Part shown: positions 14,637 to 22,181 of the stretch, piece by piece
How the letters are laid out: every line of letters begins with the position of its first letter
Numbering within the stretch: position 1 is the stretch's first letter
Source: a virus
IMG/VR virus record: IMGVR_UViG_3300012936_002527
Location: 1-25,185 of that record
Reading direction: 5' to 3' (one strand)
Length of the DNA stretch: 25,185 nucleotides
The notes under the pieces: model-generated
Told to the model about the DNA's origin: nothing
Databases searched by the model: none
The model's input: the letters and a program-made list of their open reading frames with translations, nothing else
Translations under genes and position numbers: made by a program

Positions 14637-16181
14637 TTATTTATCAATATTCTTAATCCATTCATCGATTGTCCAGAATGGAGCCACAAGCTCTTTGTAG
14701 CGTTTTACGTTAGTATTTAGCACGTTTCTGCCTGTTTCAAGTTTATCTTCAAATGCAGTGCTAAAGTATGTGTTAGGAAATATATGTAATCCCTGTATTA
14801 CTTGCATCCATGCTGCTGGCGAATAACCGTTAAAAACAGGCTCTACACCAACAAGTCCTTTCCAATAATGATCCCAGTCTTTTAGTTTCATTGCTAATGA
14901 TTCTGGAATACGTTCTGGGTCATGTATATGACTTTTCCAGAAGTCTGTGTCATCTCTACGTCCTCTAAAATGCAATGCAATAAAGTCTTTAATATCTTCA
15001 TAAACTGTATTAACTCTATGATTAAATCTATCTCTGTACAGCGTGTGATCTCTTCTAGTAGGATCCCACAAATCTTGCATAGCATACAGTGACTCGCAAA
15101 TAACTGCAATACCGTTTGCTTCTAATGGTTCTAAGAAACCACTGCTTAATCCAATTGCAAAAACATTATTTTTCCAACTTTCTTTTGCTACTTCAGGTGT
15201 GTATGTAAATGAAGCAATAGGTTCGATATGTTCACCACATACACTTCTTGCTTCCTCTAATGCTTGGTCTGCTGTAATATAATTGTTGTCATAAATGTAA
15301 CCATTACCAGATCTGTGTTGCAAATTAATATTCCAACGCCAACCATATTTCATTGCTGTTGCATTTGTTGTTACTGAATACTTGGGTTCGTCCCACCATG
15401 CAATAACAGAGTTGTGTGTAAAATGATCTGAGTAATCAGAGTATTCTGCTCCTAATTTTTTTCTAATTAGTAACTGTGCAAATCCAGTACAATCAACAAA
15501 CCATTCTCCTTCAATTTCTCTGTTATCATCTAAAATTAAAGTTGTTATATCACCTTTATCATTTTGTTTGGCATCTACGTATGTGCCTTCAATCAATGTA
15601 ATATCTCTTTTAAGAGCCACTTCTTTCAAGTATGCTGCTGTTGCTCTACTCTCATTGTGCCACATAGCAATAATTGGTAGTTCTGATTTAGAAGCACCAA
15701 ACGGGACTTTATTTTCTTTAATAAAATAGTTTGCATAGAATGCATCTGCTAACGGAACATTATTACCTAGCAGTGTAGCCTGATATAAATTCTTTTGCCT
15801 TTCAGCTGCTATTATACCGGTAAATTGTCCTAAGTTCATATTAAAGACATTAGCGTCAGGATTGTCTGACCAGCCATCTAACCAAGGTGCATAATCTGTT
15901 TGCAAACAATGAATAAATTCACTACCTGCTCCTGACCAATCTTTAAAACGTCCACCTAGTTTTGGTGTAGCATTTGCTTTAGCAACAAAGTCATTAAAAT
16001 CAATATCAAGATACTTTAACATATCAACAAATGTAGTTGTACCGCTTTCACCAGCAATAATAGGTGGCTTATTAGGATCTTCAACAACAGTAATATTCAT
16101 ACTAGGTCTTGTCTTTTTTATTAGTAGTGCAGTTAACCAGCCTGCAACGCCGCCGCCTAATATAACTGTATTAGAGTTCAT
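14637..16181 (-). CDS. Flavin-dependent halogenase-like protein, divergent copy A
   Basis: A 514-residue FAD-dependent protein of the Trp-halogenase family, overlapping the upstream halogenase gene by 11 bases. It keeps the FAD motif GGGVAG (9-14), AGES (43-46), a Lys in the catalytic position (ATPKLGGRF, K74) and the Glu of the active site (GFLEPLEANG, E354). The signature motif is changed to WRWNIN (281-286; Pro replaced by Asn), and the halide-binding S-T-G after the Glu is A-N-G. It may still halogenate, or may have shifted to flavin oxidation. It is the least similar of the four copies in the visible motifs. Substrate unknown. Confidence 0.85.
   Translation of the reverse strand: MNSNTVILGGGVAGWLTALLIKKTRPSMNITVVEDPNKPPIIAGESGTTTFVDMLKYLDIDFNDFVAKANATPKLGGRFKDWSGAGSEFIHCLQTDYAPWLDGWSDNPDANVFNMNLGQFTGIIAAERQKNLYQATLLGNNVPLADAFYANYFIKENKVPFGASKSELPIIAMWHNESRATAAYLKEVALKRDITLIEGTYVDAKQNDKGDITTLILDDNREIEGEWFVDCTGFAQLLIRKKLGAEYSDYSDHFTHNSVIAWWDEPKYSVTTNATAMKYGWRWNINLQHRSGNGYIYDNNYITADQALEEARSVCGEHIEPIASFTYTPEVAKESWKNNVFAIGLSSGFLEPLEANGIAVICESLYAMQDLWDPTRRDHTLYRDRFNHRVNTVYEDIKDFIALHFRGRRDDTDFWKSHIHDPERIPESLAMKLKDWDHYWKGLVGVEPVFNGYSPAAWMQVIQGLHIFPNTYFSTAFEDKLETGRNVLNTNVKRYKELVAPFWTIDEWIKNIDK
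14638..14645 (-). promoter_or_regulatory. Candidate T4-type late promoter (GATAAATA, minus strand)
   Basis: GATAAATA on the minus strand covers the last codons and stop of the halogenase and precedes the 52-residue gene by 22 bases. It could give this small gene its own late transcript. Because it coincides with coding sequence (Asp-Lys-stop), chance cannot be excluded. Confidence 0.4.
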
Positions 16182-17676
16182 GGTTTACCTCCAAGTAACG
16201 ATCTTTTAATATGTTTAATGCTTCTCGATGTGTGTAAATTTTTTCATCTGGCCAATCTGCTAATTGTTTTTTCATTAAATTTGTTAAACTTTCATTGTGT
16301 CTTTCTGCAAAATTTTCTTCCCAAAACTTTTTACAAGCGTCATAATCAAAAAGATGTAAGCCGTGCATAACTTGTATCCAATTAAGATAACTGAACATAA
16401 GAGACGGATCAACAAAATGTCCTGAATTAGGATAAGCAGTTTTAAATGACTGTAGTGTTTCTTCGTTGAATGGTGTTAGAACAATACCTTCATCACACCA
16501 ACGCCAAAACTCTGAGTCGTTACGTTTTGTAAGATAATGTATCTGAATAAAGTCAATAATGTTAGTAGCAATTAAATTCATTCTTTCATTAAATCTTTTT
16601 GCAACAGTATCATCATTTTTTCTATAGTACAATAAATTACCTACAAGTATATTAACTTGTTGTATTGTTGAACCTATTGATGTTGCTTCTAAAGGTTCTA
16701 CAAACATAGCACTAAGCCCTAATGATACACAATTCTTTGTCCAAAATTCATTAACATATCCAGCATTAAATTTTACACGTTTACCTATTTCTAAATCTTT
16801 AATACCTAAATGCTTTTCATAGTGCTGCGATACTTCATCATATGCTTGTGTTTCGTTAATAAATTGATCACTAAACACATAACCATTTCCATATCTATCT
16901 TGTGTAGGAATTCTCCAACACCAACCACTGCTTAGTGCAGTTGCTTCTGTATAAGATGGTATGTCTTCAGTTCTAGCAGTAGGAAATGCAATAGCACTAT
17001 TCATAGGAAGTTGATGTCCACAGTCTATCCATTTTTGTCCTAGTTTACTTGATATAACTCTATTGAAACCACTACAATCAATAAAGAAATCACTAGCATG
17101 TTTTACACCTGCTTCATCAACTAGCTCTTTAACATTACCTGTTTCATCTAAAATCACATCTGCAATATCAACATCTAATACTTCAATACCTCTTTCTATG
17201 CATAGACGTGTAAAGAAGTCATTTAATTTATTTGTATCAAAATGGTATTGAGCAAAACTATCATGAAAAGGTTCAGCATGTAAACTACTAGCAGTTCTTT
17301 TCCAAACAGTATCAATAGGATCCCAATTTTCAGCAATCATTCTCATCCATTGAACAGGTGCTTCACTAAGTGGATCTAGTGCTGCAAACTGTTCTGTTAA
17401 ACTATGAAAATAATGTTTCCCATCTCCTTGCCAATTAGTAAACTTAATACCAATTTTAAATGTTGCCCCTGTTTCTCTAACAATTGTTGGCACATCGATA
17501 TCAACATGGTGCATAAATTTTGACCAGTGTTCTGTACTACCTTCACCAACGCCAATAATACCAATCTTACTTGATCTTAAAAGTTTTAATTTTAATAGAG
17601 GGTGGGATTTTCTAAGTGTTAGTGCTGCAACTAATCCACTTGTTCCGCCACCTAATATTGTTAGAGATTTTATCAT
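16171..17676 (-). CDS. Flavin-dependent halogenase-like protein, divergent copy B
   Basis: A 501-residue family member, overlapping the upstream gene by four bases (ATGA). Motifs: GGGTSG (9-14), GVGEGSTEHW (42-51), catalytic-position Lys in ATFKIGIKF (K74), full WCWRIP (252-257), and FVEPLEATSIG with E330. The ESTG of canonical enzymes is EATS here, so the halide-side residues differ while Lys and Glu remain. It is closest to the neighbouring copy C, sharing GVGEGSTEHW, 'LPMNSAIAF', 'GNGYVFSDQFI' and 'WIQVMHGL'. This indicates a tandem duplication. Predicted FADH2-dependent halogenase with altered specificity; unproven. Confidence 0.87.
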   Translation of the reverse strand: MIKSLTILGGGTSGLVAALTLRKSHPLLKLKLLRSSKIGIIGVGEGSTEHWSKFMHHVDIDVPTIVRETGATFKIGIKFTNWQGDGKHYFHSLTEQFAALDPLSEAPVQWMRMIAENWDPIDTVWKRTASSLHAEPFHDSFAQYHFDTNKLNDFFTRLCIERGIEVLDVDIADVILDETGNVKELVDEAGVKHASDFFIDCSGFNRVISSKLGQKWIDCGHQLPMNSAIAFPTARTEDIPSYTEATALSSGWCWRIPTQDRYGNGYVFSDQFINETQAYDEVSQHYEKHLGIKDLEIGKRVKFNAGYVNEFWTKNCVSLGLSAMFVEPLEATSIGSTIQQVNILVGNLLYYRKNDDTVAKRFNERMNLIATNIIDFIQIHYLTKRNDSEFWRWCDEGIVLTPFNEETLQSFKTAYPNSGHFVDPSLMFSYLNWIQVMHGLHLFDYDACKKFWEENFAERHNESLTNLMKKQLADWPDEKIYTHREALNILKDRYLEVNHEL

Positions 17677-19160
17677 AACTTATAGGTAGTCCTTCCTTTT
17701 AATGTTTCTATTGCTTCTCTACATTTCATCCAGCCGTTACCTGGAGTTTGTGGTAGCATAGATAATCGTGCTACATCTTCTGCACGATATTTACTATAAC
17801 GCTCATTATATAATTTTTTAATGCTAGGAACATCAAACATACGCAAACCATGCATAACTTGTATCCAATTTAAATTATCGTAAATTCTAAAACTTCCGTG
17901 CATACCGTCTTCGGGTAATAATATTTGATTTACAAATTGTTTTTTAAAATTTTCTAAGTTTTGTTTATTGAAAGGAGTAATTTCTATATCATTTTTACAC
18001 CAACGCCAAAACTTTGAATCTTCTCTTTGTGTAAAATAATGCAGTTGAATAAAGTCTAACACATTACTTAAACAGTCATCAAATATTCTATTGTATTCAT
18101 TTATAGTTGCTTGATCGCCACGTTCCCAAGATGCTAGTGCAGCAACTAATGCTCTTGATTGTTGTATAGTTGTTGAAATACTACTTGCTTCTAAAGGTTC
18201 TACAAAGTTACTACTAAGTCCAATGCTAACACAGTTCTTAATCCAAAATTCATTAACTTTACCTGAAACAAAATTAATTTTTCTACCTATATTAATTGTG
18301 TCTGAAAACAATGTTTGTATTTCTGCTACGGCTTCGTCTTCAGAAATAAATTGATCACTAAACACATAACCGTTACCAAAACGTTCTTGTACAGGGCTGC
18401 GCCAATGCCAACCAGCACTTAATGCTTTAGAAAGTGTGTAAGGTGGAATCTCTTCTTGACGTGGTGTTTGAAAAGCAATAGCACTATTCATAGGTAAAAA
18501 TGCTGACCAGTCTACCCATTCAGCACCTAGTTTACTTGCAATAACTCTTTTGAATCCACTGCTGTCAATAAAAAAGTCTGCATTATAAACGTATCCGTGT
18601 ACATCAACTACTGAGTCTACAAATCCTCCGTCACCAATATTAACATCTACAACTTCTGTAGTAACAACTCTAATACCTGCTTCAATGCATCTCTTTTCTA
18701 AAAATGCATTTAATTTTTCACTATCAAAATGGAACTGATAGTAATCTTCAAACGGTGGACTTACATATCCTTGCATAGGTAAATCCCAATGCAACGATTC
18801 AGAGTCAACACCTTCTGAAATTAATCTCATTAATGTATGTGCATCGCCTGTGTATGCATCTGCGAATACATATGGTTCTGCTAAACTGTGATAGTAACTG
18901 GTTTTGTCACCGTGCCAATCTTCAAACTTAATACCAATTTTAATAGTTGCACCACACTCTTTTGCAAGATCAGTCATTGTAATACCTACTGCATCAGCAA
19001 ATCTTCTCCAGTGTTCTGTACTACCTTCGCCAACACCGATAGTTCCAATTTTATCAGATTTAATAAGTGTAATGTCTAAGTTGTCAATAGACTTTTTATG
19101 ATATAGTGCAGTCATTAGTCCAGCATTACCACCACCTAGCACAAGTAATTTATTAATCAT
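17673..19160 (-). CDS. Flavin-dependent halogenase-like protein, divergent copy C
   Basis: A 495-residue family member, ATGA-joined to the upstream oxygenase. Motifs: GGGNAG (9-14), GVGEGSTEHW (42-51), Lys in ATIKIGIKF (K74), WHWRSP (251-256, Ile of WxWxIP replaced by Ser) and FVEPLEASSIS with E324 (canonical ESTG replaced by EASS). Paired features with copy B (LPMNSAIAF, FGNGYVFSDQFIS, LNWIQVMHGL) show recent common ancestry. Both catalytic-position residues are kept, so halogenation remains possible, but the halide pocket is altered. It lies in the middle of the minus-strand operon. Confidence 0.86.
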   Translation of the reverse strand: MINKLLVLGGGNAGLMTALYHKKSIDNLDITLIKSDKIGTIGVGEGSTEHWRRFADAVGITMTDLAKECGATIKIGIKFEDWHGDKTSYYHSLAEPYVFADAYTGDAHTLMRLISEGVDSESLHWDLPMQGYVSPPFEDYYQFHFDSEKLNAFLEKRCIEAGIRVVTTEVVDVNIGDGGFVDSVVDVHGYVYNADFFIDSSGFKRVIASKLGAEWVDWSAFLPMNSAIAFQTPRQEEIPPYTLSKALSAGWHWRSPVQERFGNGYVFSDQFISEDEAVAEIQTLFSDTINIGRKINFVSGKVNEFWIKNCVSIGLSSNFVEPLEASSISTTIQQSRALVAALASWERGDQATINEYNRIFDDCLSNVLDFIQLHYFTQREDSKFWRWCKNDIEITPFNKQNLENFKKQFVNQILLPEDGMHGSFRIYDNLNWIQVMHGLRMFDVPSIKKLYNERYSKYRAEDVARLSMLPQTPGNGWMKCREAIETLKGRTTYKL

Positions 19161-19774
19161 TTCTTTTCCTTAGTGTGTACTTCTAAACTTGCAACTGAAT
19201 CTGTTGCTAAATTAAAATTTATGTCGCCATATGGCATTGTATTAAAACTTATAATGTATCTATCTTTTTCTCCGAAGTGTGGGGTTGAACTATGAAATAA
19301 CCAACTAGGAAATAAAACAAGTTTTCCAGGCTCAGCTTCACTAAACCAGTGTGGACTATAATCATGTCTAAGCACTTCTAGTTGTGCTTCTGTTCTGTGC
19401 TTAACAGGATCTTCAAATACTGTTGCAGCACCTTCAGTAAGATAATATACACCACTTAAAAAACTCATAGAGTGTCTGTGGTATTGTAAACGCATACCTT
19501 CTCTGGGCAATGCTCTATTAAACCAACTGCTTGTAATTTTAAATCCATCGCAGTCAAATTTTTGTTGTTCATGAACTTGCTTTATACAATCGTTAATCCA
19601 TGAAAACAAAGGTTGCAATTCTTTTTTATCATGCAAGTTTCTCATTGAGCTAAGTGTTTCTGATTGCTTTACATGATCTGCATACTGTTCACACAAAGGA
19701 ATCAATGAATTGTTGTCTAATTCAGTGTTGCGGAATTCAAATATCTCAGTAGGAAACGTTGGTATTACTTTCAT
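19157..19774 (-). CDS. 2OG-Fe(II) oxygenase, 2OG-FeII_Oxy_5 family
   Basis: A 205-residue protein whose start codon shares a base with the preceding stop (TAATG). Family layout is clear: 'IPTFPTEIFEF' at the start, 'LQYHRHSMSFLSGVYYL' with H99-R-H101, 'GAATVFEDP', then 'KLVLFPSWLFHSSTPH' with H161, and R172 in 'DRYIISFN'. These are the expected iron and 2OG positions. It is a paralogue of the plus-strand genes at 8190 and 9577. It lies directly upstream of the halogenase trio and is probably co-translated with them, which ties oxygenation and halogenation to one transcript here. Confidence 0.88.
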   Translation of the reverse strand: MKVIPTFPTEIFEFRNTELDNNSLIPLCEQYADHVKQSETLSSMRNLHDKKELQPLFSWINDCIKQVHEQQKFDCDGFKITSSWFNRALPREGMRLQYHRHSMSFLSGVYYLTEGAATVFEDPVKHRTEAQLEVLRHDYSPHWFSEAEPGKLVLFPSWLFHSSTPHFGEKDRYIISFNTMPYGDINFNLATDSVASLEVHTKEKK

Positions 19775-20352
19775 TAAAACTCAACCCAGCCTGTTAAAAG
19801 ATATTTTTCACCACTTAGTGGCGGATTGCCTCTGTGAGTATGGGTGTAACCTGCAGGCCAAACAACTAGTGTACCTTCTGTAGCAGCAATACGCTTCTTC
19901 TGATACAACCATTCTGTTTCACCTCCTTCGTCGACTGTGTTAAGATACAATCCCCATGCTGCAATTCTACTTGATCTTTCTTTGGTATCTGATTCAAAGT
20001 GCCAAGTATGATATCCTTCCCCAGGAAGAGTTTTTTGGAGTTTCATAAAATAAACTCTGTGATCACCACATTCGCCTAATACACTATAATGTGCTGTATA
20101 CTGTTTCCAACAATCAATAAATCTATTCATAAAAATATGCACAGTAGGATTATCTGTTGACATATTTAAGGCTGGTTGCTCAAGAAGAAATGCAGCATTG
20201 TCTGCTTTGTTGTGTGCTGAATTATCACCCAAAGTTTGACGACTAGCAGTTAAATGCAAGTCGTTCAATTTTTCGTAGTATTCAATAAGTGTAGCACATT
20301 CTTCAGGTCTCATAACGCCTGTCCATGTTGCAATATCGTTCTCTATAATCAT
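19774..20352 (-). CDS. 2OG-Fe(II) oxygenase, P4H/2OG-FeII_Oxy_3-like
   Basis: The start at 20352 (MIIENDIATWTGVMRPEECATL) is preferred. An ATG at 20445 would add 31 Cys/Phe-rich residues and run back through the divergent promoter region. The 192-residue protein has 'GEGYHTWHFESDTKERSSRI' with H118-F-E120 (HxE rather than HxD), 'LYLNTVDEGGETEWLY', then 'EGTLVVWPAGYTHTHRGNPP' with the distal His (H171 or H173), and K183 in 'EKYLLTGWV'. This order fits the P4H-like branch, where Glu and Lys variants are tolerated. It is the first gene of the minus-strand operon. A CATAAATA motif lies only five bases before the ATG, so its transcript may be nearly leaderless. Confidence 0.83.
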   Translation of the reverse strand: MIIENDIATWTGVMRPEECATLIEYYEKLNDLHLTASRQTLGDNSAHNKADNAAFLLEQPALNMSTDNPTVHIFMNRFIDCWKQYTAHYSVLGECGDHRVYFMKLQKTLPGEGYHTWHFESDTKERSSRIAAWGLYLNTVDEGGETEWLYQKKRIAATEGTLVVWPAGYTHTHRGNPPLSGEKYLLTGWVEF

Positions 20353-20357
20353 ACTAC

Positions 20358-20365
20358 TATTTATG
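20358..20365 (-). promoter_or_regulatory. Candidate T4-type late promoter (CATAAATA, minus strand)
   Basis: CATAAATA on the minus strand, five bases before the start of the first oxygenase of the minus-strand operon. It is one half of a divergent promoter pair in the 86-base intergenic region 20353-20438. The short distance would give a leaderless or very short-leader mRNA. Confidence 0.5.
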
Positions 20366-20400
20366 GCCAGTTTATTAATGACATGAATAGTCTGAAAGCA

Positions 20401-20408
20401 GATAAATA
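20401..20408 (+). promoter_or_regulatory. Candidate T4-type late promoter (GATAAATA)
   Basis: GATAAATA on the plus strand, 30 bases before the fibre gene at 20439 and 35 bases from the divergent minus-strand motif. A GGAAG ribosome-binding-like sequence lies between it and the ATG. It fits late expression of a virion protein. Confidence 0.6.
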
Positions 20409-20438
20409 CTTTACAACAACAGTGGAAGAACTCAAAAT

Positions 20439-22172
20439 ATGGCAAATTTACCTATCATTAATAACCTTCGAGTAGTACCAAGAGATGCAGAATTTCTGGA
20501 TAGAAAAACGGGTGCTCGTGGAGAAATATTCTATGATAAAGACAATAACACAATTAGACTGTACGATAGTCAAGTTGTAGGTGGTTTACCATTAGCAAGA
20601 GGCGACTTAACCAACGTTACTAATGCAATATTTGCAGCAAAAGCAACAGCAGCAGGAGTAGGCGGAAGCACTAGCAGCGGCAGTATTGAAGTAAGTCAAA
20701 CAGCGCCAAGCACACCAGAAGAAGGTACAATCTGGTTTAATAGCACTAATGGTACACTTTATGTCTATATCAATGACGGTGATAGCAATCAATGGGTACA
20801 ACCAGTATTAGGTTATCCTGCTATCCCATCGAATTTAGAAGATTTATCAAACGTAACTATTGTATCACCAAGTGCTGATCAAGTTTTAAAATGGAACGGA
20901 AGTGCATGGATTAACGCAGCAGCACCAGCAGCAGGATTAGATCAAGCAGCAGTTAGGTCAAGTATTTCAGTTGGCACAGAAGGAACTGCGGCAGGCGACG
21001 GAGCAGTTAGTTACGACAGCGGAACAGGTGTGTTTACATATACACCACCATTACTAAACAGTTTAACAGTCAGTGGTAACTTAGATATGGGTAGTAATGA
21101 TATTACTACAACAGGCAAAATTTACTACGCAAACGTATTTCCAACCGAAGGTGATTTACCAAGTGCAACAGATTATCATGGCATGTTTGCCCATGTACAT
21201 GGAACAGGTAAAGGTTATTTTGCTCATGCAGGTGCATGGACTAAACTAGCAAACGAAGCAACAACACTTGCTGGGTACGGAATTACAGATGCTGCAACTT
21301 CAGCACAAGGTACTAAAGCAGATAGTGCATTACAAGATTTAACAACAACTTCTATTACAACACTTTCAGATGTTTCAGCAAGTTCACCAAGTACTAACCA
21401 AGTACTTAAATGGGACGGCGCACAATGGTCTCCAGCATCAGACGCAGTTGGTAGTGGTGCTATAACTGCAACTATTGGAGGAGCAACACAGGCAAATCCA
21501 GTTGTAATTAGTACAACTTCTGCACATGGATTCTACGAAGGACAACCTGTAACTATTACAGGTGTTGTTGGTATGACAGAACTTAATGGTAACGAATACT
21601 ATGCAAACGTTACTAGCACATTAGAGTTTGCTTTGTATTCTGATAGTGGATTAACATCAAGTGTTAACGGTACAGGATTTACAGCATACACATCAAGTGG
21701 TACAGCAACAGGCGGTGCAACGGCTGCTGAAGTTGGTAACTTTGTATTCACAGGTTCAAACATTGACACCAGTGACAGTTCAGGAATAAACTTTACTCCA
21801 GGTGTGTTAATGCAAAGTGATCTAACTGTTGAAAACGATTTAACTGTAAACAACTTGCTCACAGCAGCACAATTTTCAGTAACAGATTTCACAACAACAA
21901 ATCATACAACAACTAACTTAACTGTTAGTGATACACTATCAGTAAAAACTATCGCTCAAACCGATACTGGAACGCCACAAATTACAAGTAGTTCAACTCT
22001 AGTTTTAGATACACAAGACGGTGTAAGAGTTACTGGTGCTCCGTTTAGATTACCTAGTTTTACAACAACAGAGAAAAATGCATTGTCGCCAGGGAACGGC
22101 GATATGATTTATGATTCTACGTTGAATAAAGCACAGGTATATGAAAACGGTGCTTGGGCGAGTCTAGTATAG
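20439..22172 (+). CDS. Modular tail-fibre/virion structural protein
   Basis: A 577-residue Ser/Thr/Gly/Asn-rich beta protein typical of phage fibres. It starts 'MANLPIINNLRVVPRDAEFLDR', an opening suited to virion attachment. It contains two copies of the fibre module 'L-S-(N/D)-V ... Q-V-L-K-W-(N/D)-G-x-x-W' (about residues 132-160 and 310-335), a 'G-T-I-W-F-N-S-T-N-G' type module (about 95-105), and 'GYGITDAATSAQ' (about 280-290). At the end is 'GNGDMIYDSTLNKAQVYENGAWASL', the small end-cap module of many fibres. No enzyme motif, signal peptide or transmembrane segment. It has its own candidate late promoter and is followed nine bases later by the protease gene. Confidence 0.78.
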   Translation: MANLPIINNLRVVPRDAEFLDRKTGARGEIFYDKDNNTIRLYDSQVVGGLPLARGDLTNVTNAIFAAKATAAGVGGSTSSGSIEVSQTAPSTPEEGTIWFNSTNGTLYVYINDGDSNQWVQPVLGYPAIPSNLEDLSNVTIVSPSADQVLKWNGSAWINAAAPAAGLDQAAVRSSISVGTEGTAAGDGAVSYDSGTGVFTYTPPLLNSLTVSGNLDMGSNDITTTGKIYYANVFPTEGDLPSATDYHGMFAHVHGTGKGYFAHAGAWTKLANEATTLAGYGITDAATSAQGTKADSALQDLTTTSITTLSDVSASSPSTNQVLKWDGAQWSPASDAVGSGAITATIGGATQANPVVISTTSAHGFYEGQPVTITGVVGMTELNGNEYYANVTSTLEFALYSDSGLTSSVNGTGFTAYTSSGTATGGATAAEVGNFVFTGSNIDTSDSSGINFTPGVLMQSDLTVENDLTVNNLLTAAQFSVTDFTTTNHTTTNLTVSDTLSVKTIAQTDTGTPQITSSSTLVLDTQDGVRVTGAPFRLPSFTTTEKNALSPGNGDMIYDSTLNKAQVYENGAWASLV

Positions 22173-22181
22173 GTATAAAGC

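Noticed and set aside
20353-20445. Upstream start (20445) for the first minus-strand oxygenase
   Set aside because: It would add 31 Cys/Phe-rich residues unlike the family and run across the candidate divergent promoters; the start at 20352 gives the usual N-terminus.
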